Of a stretch of 6,790 nucleotides of DNA, positions 1 through 4,338 are shown in pieces. Below the pieces are notes generated by a model. That model was not told where the DNA came from. It did no database searches and saw only the letters and a program-made list of their open reading frames with translations. The translations under genes were made by a program, and so were the position numbers. Position 1 is the first letter of the stretch. Every line of letters starts with the position of its first letter. The DNA is from Lachnospiraceae bacterium (GTDB lineage Bacteria > Bacillota_A > Clostridia > Lachnospirales > Lachnospiraceae): positions 1-6,790 of the forward strand of contig DMAZ01000001.1 of NCBI GenBank assembly GCA_003446335.1. The letters run 5' to 3'.

Positions 1-493
1 TGTTGCGGCATCCCGGCTCAAAAGTAACATTGAATACCGGTACCTGCTCTGTGGATAAGGGTGCCAGATAGCTCTGACCGACAAAGAACTGACCGTAAGG
101 ATTAGGATCTCCGATCGGGAAACAGATCGTATTCTGGAACCTGTCCTTTTCTGTCAGAGCCGGTTCTTCCTCGTTCCATACTTCCTTAGCCAGACGAAAT
201 ACTGCCCAGCCTTTCGGCCATCCTACATACATTGTTGCATGAGTGATGATTGCTGCGATTTCTTCCTTCGTCACACCATGCGCCTTCGCATTCTGAAGGT
301 GATAGCTCAGGGAAGAATCGGTAATGCCTGAAGCCATCAAGGATACAACGGTGATAATACACTTTGTTTTTACGCTGATCACTTCCTCATTCCATACTTC
401 ACCGAATAATACGTCATCGTTGAGATGTGCAAACATCGGAGAGAATTCTCCGAGTTGATTTCTACCTGCTGTCTGTACGATTTTTTCACTCAT
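1..493 (-). CDS. Carboxymuconolactone decarboxylase-like/cupin protein, partial (C-terminus beyond left edge)
   Basis: The first 164 residues are visible; the rest lies beyond the window. The start is the ATG at 493-491, preceded by AGGAGGA (507-501) at 7 nt spacing. Residues about 18-105 match the CMD/AhpD-like helical fold: a 'VWNEEVISVKTKCIITVVSLMASG' style helix with Cys45, then 'LSYHLQNAKAHGVTKEEIAAIITHATMYVGWPKG' with His65, His72 and His85. There is no CxxC pair as in true AhpD. From about residue 150, 'VPVFNVTFEPGCRN' matches the opening strand of the cupin that follows CMD domains in two-domain members of this family, where a metal-binding WHxH motif normally comes next, here off the edge. 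These proteins are cytosolic and often sit with oxidoreductases and AraC regulators; the true substrate is usually unknown, so 'decarboxylase' is a family name only. The gene has its own promoter and operator-like dyads upstream. Confidence 0.9.
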   Translation of the reverse strand, partial: MSEKIVQTAGRNQLGEFSPMFAHLNDDVLFGEVWNEEVISVKTKCIITVVSLMASGITDSSLSYHLQNAKAHGVTKEEIAAIITHATMYVGWPKGWAVFRLAKEVWNEEEPALTEKDRFQNTICFPIGDPNPYGQFFVGQSYLAPLSTEQVPVFNVTFEPGCRN

Positions 494-500
494 TTACACG

Positions 501-507
501 TCCTCCT
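501..507 (-). promoter_or_regulatory. Ribosome binding site of CMD/cupin gene
   Basis: AGGAGGA on the minus strand, 7 nt before the ATG at 493-491. This near-perfect Shine-Dalgarno fixes the start of the partial gene, which is otherwise judged only from its N-terminal residues MSEKIVQTAGRNQLG. Confidence 0.85.
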
Positions 508-553
508 GATCAGTCTACGCGTCAATTATTCCTCATTCTCACGGAGAATTGTT

Positions 554-572
554 TTCTGACCTTGTGTCAGAA
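554..572. promoter_or_regulatory. Operator-like dyad TTCTGAC-N5-GTCAGAA over the CMD start site
   Basis: A perfect 7-bp inverted repeat with a 5-nt spacer (cttgt). It starts 4 nt downstream of the -10 box and covers the predicted transcription start, the classic place for a repressor. A partial copy (TGAC-N5-GTCA, 591-603) lies 34 bp away, centre to centre, over the -35. It could instead be an RNA hairpin at the very 5' end of the transcript. The regulator is not identifiable from this window. Confidence 0.6.
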
Positions 573-575
573 TAT

Positions 576-604
576 ATTTTATATCTATCCTGACTACGTG
601 TCAA
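576..604 (-). promoter_or_regulatory. Promoter of CMD/cupin gene (TTGACA-N17-TAAAAT)
   Basis: On the minus strand a perfect -35 TTGACA (604-599) is followed after exactly 17 nt by TAAAAT (581-576). This predicts a start near 569 and an untranslated leader of about 75 nt. The box spacing is ideal for a housekeeping sigma factor. Both the -35 and the predicted start are covered by dyad repeats (see the operator entries), so repression is the likely form of control. Confidence 0.75.
591..603. promoter_or_regulatory. Second, weaker dyad TGAC-N5-GTCA over the CMD -35 region
   Basis: TGAC (591-594) and GTCA (600-603) are separated by 5 nt, the same half-site core and spacing as the stronger dyad at 554-572. 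Over 19 aligned positions the two sites share 12 bases. The site overlaps the -35 hexamer at 599-604. A looser relative (CAGTC-TACGC-GTCAA) lies at 511-525 in the leader. Confidence 0.4.
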
Positions 605-653
605 CGTTTTTTTCAGACCGGGATGCTAACTCCGGATTCCGTGGAGCTGCACA

Positions 654-697
654 GGAATTCGGTTTGGAAAATATCAGCTGTCGCTGACCCGAATTCC
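654..697. repeat. Long interrupted inverted repeat in the gap between the 208-aa gene and the CMD gene
   Basis: GGAATTCGG (654-662) pairs with CCGAATTCC (689-697). Inside it lies a second stem, TCAGC-tgtc-GCTGA (674-687). No T-run follows on either strand, so this is not a standard intrinsic terminator. It falls 30 nt past the stop of the 208-aa gene on the minus strand, and could stabilise the 3' end of that transcript or be a protein-binding site. Confidence 0.45.
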
Positions 698-726
698 GCA
701 CTCCCGTCTCGCAAGCGGGAAGAAAA

Positions 727-1353
727 TTACCACCTGTATCCCACACCGTCTTCCAGATGAAGGTAATAATATCCCGCATGATCCATCAGTACTTTCATGT
801 CATCGAACTGTTCTTTTGTAAGAAGTACATAGTACTGATTGTCTTTAAGATAGTAATGTACTATATACATATGCGGATACGCACCGGGATCGACGACATC
901 GGCACACCCGGTATCACTGGAAGAATTACCGGAATTACAGGCAAGCCGGACGGCATATTGATCATCAATGACAGGTACGTCTTCGCGCATTACATTGCCT
1001 TTTAAATCGGCTACTCTGTAATAATACTCATATGTGTTATTGACAGGATCATCTGCCCATTTCACAATTCGGTAATTTCTGGCAAGCACAAGGACTTCTG
1101 TGTATGTTGTCCTGCCTTCCTCAATGGATGCAATAAATGCCTCCTTATCTCCTCCGAAGAGTCCCCAGCCGAAAAGGCCCTTCTTTGTTTTCCTGAGTTC
1201 CTCAGCCTTTGTACGTGGTACCGGAATAAAGGGAAGCGTTGTAACACTTGGATACTTCTGATTCTCCTGATACTCTTCCATGGCATTGGCGAACTCCTCC
1301 ATCATGGAGTTCTCTAACATTTTGAACCCGCTCTCAATATCAAATAAACCCAT
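727..1353 (-). CDS. Hypothetical protein of 208 aa, family not recognised
   Basis: I do not recognise this protein. It begins MGLFDIESGFKMLENSMMEEF and is acidic at first, then has a conspicuous 'KKGLFGWGLFGGDKEAF' segment near residues 57-73, and a C-terminal half rich in Tyr runs (YEYYY, HYYLKDNQYYVLL, GYYYLHL). It ends GVGYRW. There is no signal peptide and no membrane segment of usable length; two cysteines lie in a Ser/Asn-rich loop. The alternating hydrophobic and tyrosine pattern suggests a mostly beta C-terminal domain (inference). The start is uncertain: the ATG at 1353 has no good Shine-Dalgarno, the TTG at 1359 is possible, and so are later ATGs such as 1320. The 5' end overlaps the preceding ATP-grasp remnant by 14 nt, so translational coupling is plausible, as is an origin in a deletion that joined two genes. 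No promoter or terminator of its own is clear. Confidence 0.7.
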   Translation of the reverse strand: MGLFDIESGFKMLENSMMEEFANAMEEYQENQKYPSVTTLPFIPVPRTKAEELRKTKKGLFGWGLFGGDKEAFIASIEEGRTTYTEVLVLARNYRIVKWADDPVNNTYEYYYRVADLKGNVMREDVPVIDDQYAVRLACNSGNSSSDTGCADVVDPGAYPHMYIVHYYLKDNQYYVLLTKEQFDDMKVLMDHAGYYYLHLEDGVGYRW

Positions 1354-1525
1354 TTTCAAGTGAATTTACATAGTAATATTCCGTCAGGGAATCCCTGAGC
1401 TCACTGCTCAGCGTATCATATGGGACATCTCCGATACCAAGTACTTTTATTCCCAGTTCGTGCAGACGCTTGCAGAAAAATGTACATGCGACGGGATATG
1501 CCGGTGATAGAAATATATAATTCAT
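1340..1525 (-). pseudogene. Truncated ATP-grasp enzyme, N-terminal 61 residues only
   Basis: The reading frame opens at the ATG at 1525-1523 behind a perfect AGGAGGT with 6 nt spacing, and stops at a TGA at 1342-1340. The residues MNYIFLSPAYPVACTFFCKR, then the LGIGDVPYDTLSSELRDSLTEYYYVNSLEN segment, match from memory the opening Rossmann-like pre-ATP-grasp region of a roughly 400-residue enzyme family common in Clostridia, where the text normally continues 'YDE..RAVAYF'. Here similarity ends abruptly after SLEN and a stop follows three codons later, so the ATP-binding and catalytic parts are missing. Conserved codons plus an intact ribosome site suggest recent truncation, or retention as a leader ORF driving the overlapping 208-aa gene. 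Called a pseudogene by inference; a short functional peptide cannot be excluded. Confidence 0.65.
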
Positions 1526-1531
1526 CTGGAG

Positions 1532-1538
1532 ACCTCCT
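1532..1538 (-). promoter_or_regulatory. Ribosome binding site of the ATP-grasp remnant
   Basis: AGGAGGT on the minus strand 6 nt before the ATG at 1525. It is one of the strongest Shine-Dalgarno sites in the window, though the ORF it serves is only 61 codons. It may therefore supply ribosomes to the overlapping 208-aa gene by termination and restart. Confidence 0.75.
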
Positions 1539-1587
1539 GGTGGATTTTAACCTGCCGCTTTTTTCTCGGTTCAGTGGGGGAATACCT

Positions 1588-1607
1588 CTCACCCTAAAGG
1601 TGGTGAG
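1588..1607. repeat. Hairpin CTCACC-N8-GGTGAG
   Basis: A 6-bp perfect inverted repeat with an 8-nt loop in the leader of the ATP-grasp remnant, 60-odd nt before its ATG. No T-run follows it. It stacks with two stronger hairpins upstream (1622-1650 and 1651-1685). A leader role is possible but unproven. Confidence 0.4.
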
Positions 1608-1621
1608 TCATTACAGATCGT

Positions 1622-1650
1622 CTCAGCGGGATCCCCATTCTCCCGCTGAG
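1622..1650. repeat. Strong 10-bp hairpin CTCAGCGGGA-N9-TCCCGCTGAG
   Basis: A perfect 10-bp, GC-rich inverted repeat with a 9-nt loop. It lies immediately after the SDR terminator in the minus-strand direction. Neither strand has a T-run after it, so it is not a canonical terminator. It could be an RNA stability element, a protein-binding dyad, or part of a structured leader for the downstream ORFs. Confidence 0.6.
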
Positions 1651-1685
1651 ATAAAAAGGGACGAAGACCAGTGTCTCCGTCCCTT
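1651..1685 (-). terminator. Rho-independent terminator of the SDR gene
   Basis: On the minus strand AAGGGACG (1685-1678) pairs with CGTCCCTT (1663-1656). The stem continues inward through a G.U pair and AGAC/GTCT to a 4-nt loop, about 13 bp in all, and runs into TTTTT. It begins 18 nt past the SDR stop codon. The T-run is present only on the minus side, so termination is one-directional and separates the SDR from the ATP-grasp remnant. Confidence 0.88.
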
Positions 1686-1703
1686 CTGCTGTCATTATTC
1701 GTA

Positions 1704-2492
1704 TCAGCTTGTTGCGGATACCTTTGAGTCTACATGCATGCCCATTCCAGCAGTATGCGCGGAAACTTCCGAAGCCAGATAAAGAACGGCATTTGCCACC
1801 TCTTCCGGTTTCGCATAGCGCTTATCCATAGCATAGGTGCCGGCCAGCATTGCCATAGCTTCCTCGTGTGTCATGGAATCTCCGAAGAAATCCTTCTCAA
1901 TTCTGAGCATCATCGGAGTATCTACCGGACCCGGGCATACATAATTTACATGGATACCGCAGGGACCAAGTTCCATTGCGACGCACTTTGTCAGGCCTGC
2001 GACGGCATACTTGGAAGAAACATACGCACTGTTCCCGGCAGTCGGTTCATATGCAGCAGCTGAAGCGACTACTACAACAGAACCGGATCCTTTTTCGATC
2101 AGTGTAGGAGCTGCGTACTTCATTGTCAGCATAACCGCAAAAACATTCAGCATGTATGTCTTCTCGAAAAGATCAAGAGTCATATCCTGTACCGGATGCG
2201 CTTTGCCTTCATAGCCTGCGTTCGGAACAACAATGTCGATTGTTCCAAAGAGAGCCTTTGCACCCTCTACATAATTCTTGATGTCTTCTTCCTTGTTCAT
2301 ATCCGCTACAAATCCGGCTACCTGTCCTTCCGCAGCATCCAATGTCGGAAGCAGTGCGTCTATCTTTTTCTGACTGGTAGAAGAAAATGCGACTTTTGCA
2401 CCTTCAGCAAGGAAACCTTTTACAATAGCAGTGCCGATTCCGCCCGTGCCGCCGGTGACCAATACAACTTTGTCTTTCAGCTTAAGATCCAT
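1704..2492 (-). CDS. Short-chain dehydrogenase/reductase (SDR), 262 aa
   Basis: A classical SDR of normal length, expected to be a cytosolic NAD(P)-dependent oxidoreductase acting on an alcohol/carbonyl group. The Rossmann cofactor motif is TGGTGGIG (residues 13-20), NAG is at 90-92, the structural Asn is N115, and the catalytic triad is Ser143, Tyr156 and Lys160 in 'SAYVSSKYAV'. The PGPVDTP segment (186-192) is the usual substrate-loop lead-in. The end of the second strand reads 'VAFSSTSQKK' with no acidic residue there, which leans toward NADP(H) rather than NAD(H) (inference). The substrate cannot be read: residues 93-105 and 190-215 are not distinctive to me. The start ATG (2492) has AAAGGAG 5 nt before it. 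It has its own promoter with an unusual dyad between the boxes and ends at a strong terminator. The Cys-rich gene lies 167 bp upstream without an obvious terminator, so read-through is possible. Confidence 0.95.
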   Translation of the reverse strand: MDLKLKDKVVLVTGGTGGIGTAIVKGFLAEGAKVAFSSTSQKKIDALLPTLDAAEGQVAGFVADMNKEEDIKNYVEGAKALFGTIDIVVPNAGYEGKAHPVQDMTLDLFEKTYMLNVFAVMLTMKYAAPTLIEKGSGSVVVVASAAAYEPTAGNSAYVSSKYAVAGLTKCVAMELGPCGIHVNYVCPGPVDTPMMLRIEKDFFGDSMTHEEAMAMLAGTYAMDKRYAKPEEVANAVLYLASEVSAHTAGMGMHVDSKVSATS

Positions 2493-2579
2493 TTGAGCTC
2501 CTTTCTTAGTACATGATCTGCAAAGGATGTCTGTATGGCAGCCGTCACAGATCTTCTTTCAATTTATATACCATAATAA

Positions 2580-2608
2580 AGTCTATATTAGGCGCACCTA
2601 ATTGTCAA
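2580..2608 (-). promoter_or_regulatory. Promoter of the SDR gene (TTGACA-N17-TAGACT)
   Basis: Minus strand: a perfect -35 TTGACA (2608-2603), a 17-nt spacer and TAGACT (2585-2580). The predicted start near 2573 gives a leader of about 80 nt before the ATG at 2492. The spacer is almost entirely filled by a 16-bp dyad (next entry), so activity is probably controlled by a DNA-binding protein sitting between the boxes. Confidence 0.7.
2587..2602. promoter_or_regulatory. Operator-like dyad ATTAGG-CGCA-CCTAAT inside the SDR promoter
   Basis: A 16-bp inverted repeat with 6-bp perfect arms and 7 of 8 possible pairs, placed exactly between -35 and -10. TTAGG-N-CCTAA arms resemble sites of metal-responsive DtxR-type repressors, but MerR-type activators also bind dyads in promoter spacers. 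With a 17-nt spacer, repression is the simpler reading. The regulator is not in this window. Confidence 0.6.
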
Positions 2609-2659
2609 GAAAGCAGACTTTTTCGGATGCAGACCTGCGTCCGCTTCTTACATGTTTTC

Positions 2660-3208
2660 TTATGAACATGCTTCCAGAGGAGTGACTCTTGTCTTAAGAT
2701 ATTCATCATGTGTCAATACGCGGATCTCTCCTGTTGTGGGAATACCAAGCTCACGGGCAAGGATCTCAGCGGTCTTGGCTGCACACATTCCGGTATAATA
2801 AATGCACTGAGCTTTATGCTGTCCCTGAGACATATCGAATTCTCTGGTCAGTACACGGCAGCATGCTGCTTTCTTGGTATTATTCTCCCTGAACCAGTCA
2901 TGGAGTTCATTCGTCATAGCCATGCACTTCACAACATTGGGATCCTTCGGACCTTTCTGCTCCGAACGTCCGAATACCATGCCGATGGCCAGTACACCCC
3001 CGTTAAGAGCACCACAGATACAGCCGGACTTGCCAACACCGATAGCCATGCCGGATGCCATACGGATCATTTCGTAAGGAATGTCCATTTCGAACTGCTG
3101 AATAATTGTTTCCATTACAGCTTCGCAGCAGAAAAAACCTTTCCGATAGGATTCTTCCGCAGCATCCTGAACTTTGATAAGATCAATAGAAGTAGCTTTG
3201 ATTTCCAT
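2660..3208 (-). CDS. C_GCAxxG_C_C family Cys-rich putative redox protein, 182 aa
   Basis: Matches the C_GCAxxG_C_C family (putative redox-active proteins, frequent in anaerobic Firmicutes). Ten cysteines occur in 182 residues: C27-C28 in 'KGFFCCEAV', C63 and C65 in 'GVGKSGCICGALNGGVLAIG', then C95, C116-C117, C135, C142 and C181. The 'CGALNGG' run after the glycine-rich helix is the family signature, with Gly-Ala preserved. The first Cys and the two distal ones (C135-x6-C142) are in expected places; adjacent Cys pairs (27/28, 116/117) are extra. The family's biochemical role is not established; dithiol/disulphide chemistry or metal binding is inferred. There is no signal peptide, so it is likely cytosolic. 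The start ATG (3208) follows AAGGAG with about 6 nt spacing. The gene has its own promoter overlapping the hydrolase stop codon and is followed 167 bp later by the SDR gene. Confidence 0.9.
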   Translation of the reverse strand: MEIKATSIDLIKVQDAAEESYRKGFFCCEAVMETIIQQFEMDIPYEMIRMASGMAIGVGKSGCICGALNGGVLAIGMVFGRSEQKGPKDPNVVKCMAMTNELHDWFRENNTKKAACCRVLTREFDMSQGQHKAQCIYYTGMCAAKTAEILARELGIPTTGEIRVLTHDEYLKTRVTPLEACS

Positions 3209-3272
3209 ATTTTTCTCCTTGTAAATTAAATAGACGGATCGATCAGGGATCTTTCAGTAAGTCTCTGTCTGC

Positions 3273-3287
3273 ATAAGCTCAACTTAT
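3273..3287. repeat. Short dyad ATAAG-N5-CTTAT in the leader of the Cys-rich gene
   Basis: A perfect 5-bp inverted repeat with 5-nt spacer, roughly 20-35 nt downstream of the predicted start of the Cys-rich gene transcript. It could be an operator or a weak hairpin; the arms are short, so chance is a real alternative. Confidence 0.25.
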
Positions 3288-3312
3288 CATATATTCCGAA
3301 GGAATCCTAATG

Positions 3313-3340
3313 ATTATAGTATTATTGTCTATAATATCAA
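3313..3340 (-). promoter_or_regulatory. Promoter of the Cys-rich gene (TTGATA-N16-TATAAT)
   Basis: Minus strand: TTGATA (3340-3335), a 16-nt spacer and a consensus TATAAT (3318-3313). The -35 box overlaps the TGA stop codon (3339-3337) of the upstream hydrolase. The predicted start near 3306 leaves a leader of about 97 nt. This allows the Cys-rich gene to be transcribed apart from the hydrolase, though no terminator separates them. Confidence 0.65.
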
Positions 3341-4098
3341 TCCAATTCCATAAATTTGAGAATTTCAGCTATAACGGCATCCATGATTCCGGGATCCGAG
3401 AATCGATGATCCGCTTTTTCTACCGGGACGAATTCAATAATGTTGTCATCGGCAAACTTTCTGACTTCCTCGAACGGTACGATCTCGTCCTTTACCCCAT
3501 GAAAAATAATCATGCTCTCTGATTCATCAATAAAACTTTCTCCTGTAATATCTGCCGCCTTCAGATCTTCAAGGAACTCTTTCCCGATTCTTACCTTGCG
3601 GTCAAATCCGACCAGTACCGGTTTCCCTCTTTTCATTTTTTCAAGATCATCTTTGGACATAATTGTCTCAATCATCAGCTTATACATATTGACAGCCGGA
3701 CAGCGAAGAGCGATCCGAACGAACGGATTGCCATGTTCCAGGATATACTTCAATATAAGGTAGCCTCCGAAACTGGTCGCGTATGCGTAGATCTCATCAA
3801 CTCCGAATCGCTCCTTCAGATCCGAAAGGAGCGTCTGCAGATAGCTGTCACAGTCGGACAGGAGAAGATTCTTGCGTGCATCCTCCCCGTGGCAGGGCCA
3901 GTCAAATGTCACGACCGCCGTCTTTTTATTCTTGGCAACGGCTTTTCTGGCAAATCGTTCCGCCGCCCGATTATCCTTATGGCCTCCGAATCCATGTCCG
4001 AAAAGCACGATCCATCCTATATTTTTCGGATCAGAACAGTATACTTTGCATCGGATACTGTGACCGTCTCTGTTCACATCAAAGTACTTTTCTGTCAT
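3337..4098 (-). CDS. Alpha/beta hydrolase (serine hydrolase), 253 aa
   Basis: A compact alpha/beta-hydrolase-fold enzyme, probably a cytosolic esterase or acyl hydrolase of unknown substrate. Visible motifs: the oxyanion-hole segment 'FGHGFGGHKDN' (33-43), strand 4 'VVTFDWPCHGED' (62-73), the nucleophile elbow 'YATSFGGY' with Ser109, the acid Asp204 in 'FHGVKDEIVPFEEV', and His231 in 'ADHRFSD'. Triad order and spacing are normal and a short lid-like helical stretch lies at about 138-180. The elbow is A-x-S-x-G-G instead of the usual G-x-S-x-G, a variant known in the superfamily. There is no signal peptide. The start ATG (4098) has GGGAGG 7 nt before it. It is transcribed away from the AraC regulator, sharing a 240-bp divergent control region, which makes it the most likely minus-strand target of that regulator. 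Confidence 0.92.
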   Translation of the reverse strand: MTEKYFDVNRDGHSIRCKVYCSDPKNIGWIVLFGHGFGGHKDNRAAERFARKAVAKNKKTAVVTFDWPCHGEDARKNLLLSDCDSYLQTLLSDLKERFGVDEIYAYATSFGGYLILKYILEHGNPFVRIALRCPAVNMYKLMIETIMSKDDLEKMKRGKPVLVGFDRKVRIGKEFLEDLKAADITGESFIDESESMIIFHGVKDEIVPFEEVRKFADDNIIEFVPVEKADHRFSDPGIMDAVIAEILKFMELD

Positions 4099-4193
4099 TT
4101 TATATCCTCCCTGAGCCTCCTCACGTCATCTTCTTATCACATACGCCGGACTGCCGCCATCCTGACACGTTCTCTCTTTCTTCAGCTCCTTTA

Positions 4194-4222
4194 AGTATAT
4201 GATCAAGATTAAAAATTAACAA
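4194..4222 (-). promoter_or_regulatory. Promoter of the hydrolase gene (TTGTTA-N17-TATACT)
   Basis: Minus strand: TTGTTA (4222-4217), 17 nt, TATACT (4199-4194). The predicted start is near 4187, with a leader of about 90 nt to the ATG at 4098. The -35 box is buried in one arm of a large dyad (4214-4246), suggesting control by a protein bound there. Confidence 0.6.
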
Positions 4223-4246
4223 TACTCTTAGCATTGTTCGTTAATT
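4214..4246. promoter_or_regulatory. Nested dyad in the AraC/hydrolase divergent region
   Basis: Outer arms AATTAAC (4214-4220) and GTTAATT (4240-4246) are perfect inverted repeats, and inner arms AACAAT (4218-4223) and ATTGTT (4233-4238) form a second. Together they could make a 10-bp stem with a 4-nt bulge. The left arm covers the hydrolase -35; the right arm lies about 65 bp or more upstream of the AraC start. This is a candidate site for the AraC protein controlling both directions. Confidence 0.55.
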
Positions 4247-4295
4247 GCATCAGTCTGTCCGTTTCACATTGCCTTCATTCAGCAGTCTCTTTTTA

Positions 4296-4304
4296 TGATA
4301 TAAT
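4296..4304 (+). promoter_or_regulatory. Extended -10 promoter of the AraC-family gene (TGA-TATAAT)
   Basis: TGATATAAT gives a consensus -10 (4299-4304) with the TGN extension. No good -35 stands 17 nt upstream (CATTCA at 4276-4281), as is common for extended -10 promoters. The predicted start near 4311 lies downstream of the in-frame alternative start at 4234, supporting the ATG at 4339. Confidence 0.65.
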
Positions 4305-4338
4305 TTGTACATACTCGAAAAAGAAAGCAGAGGTCATC

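Noticed and set aside
594..779. Short ORFs on either strand in the 494-726 gap
   Set aside because: They overlap the promoter, dyads and the end of the 208-aa gene, lack ribosome sites and show no protein-like composition.
1062..1286. 74-codon minus-strand ORF rich in Arg and Ser, with a GGAGGAG just before it
   Set aside because: It lies wholly inside the 208-aa gene in another frame, has low-complexity shadow composition, and its apparent ribosome site encodes Glu-Glu of the larger gene.
1340..1359. Programmed frameshift joining the ATP-grasp stub to the 208-aa ORF (GGGTTTA heptamer present)
   Set aside because: The heptamer is in phase for a -1 shift out of the 208-aa frame into the stub frame, the wrong direction. 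The stub and the orphan also do not look like parts of one protein.
1526..1700. T-box riboswitch upstream of the ATP-grasp remnant, suggested by the ...CGTCCCTTTTT terminator
   Set aside because: No T-box signature (GGTGGNACCGCG) or specifier stem is visible, and the terminator sits immediately after the SDR stop where a normal 3' terminator belongs.
2624..2643. Hairpin CGGATGCA-gacc-TGCGTCCG as a terminator for the Cys-rich gene
   Set aside because: On the minus strand it has a C.A mismatch and is followed by A-rich, not T-rich, sequence. It pairs fully only in plus-strand RNA, where there is no gene to terminate.
4234..4338. Extended AraC start at 4234
   Set aside because: No ribosome site, the extra residues are unlike AraC proteins, and the extended -10 promoter at 4296-4304 starts transcription after it.
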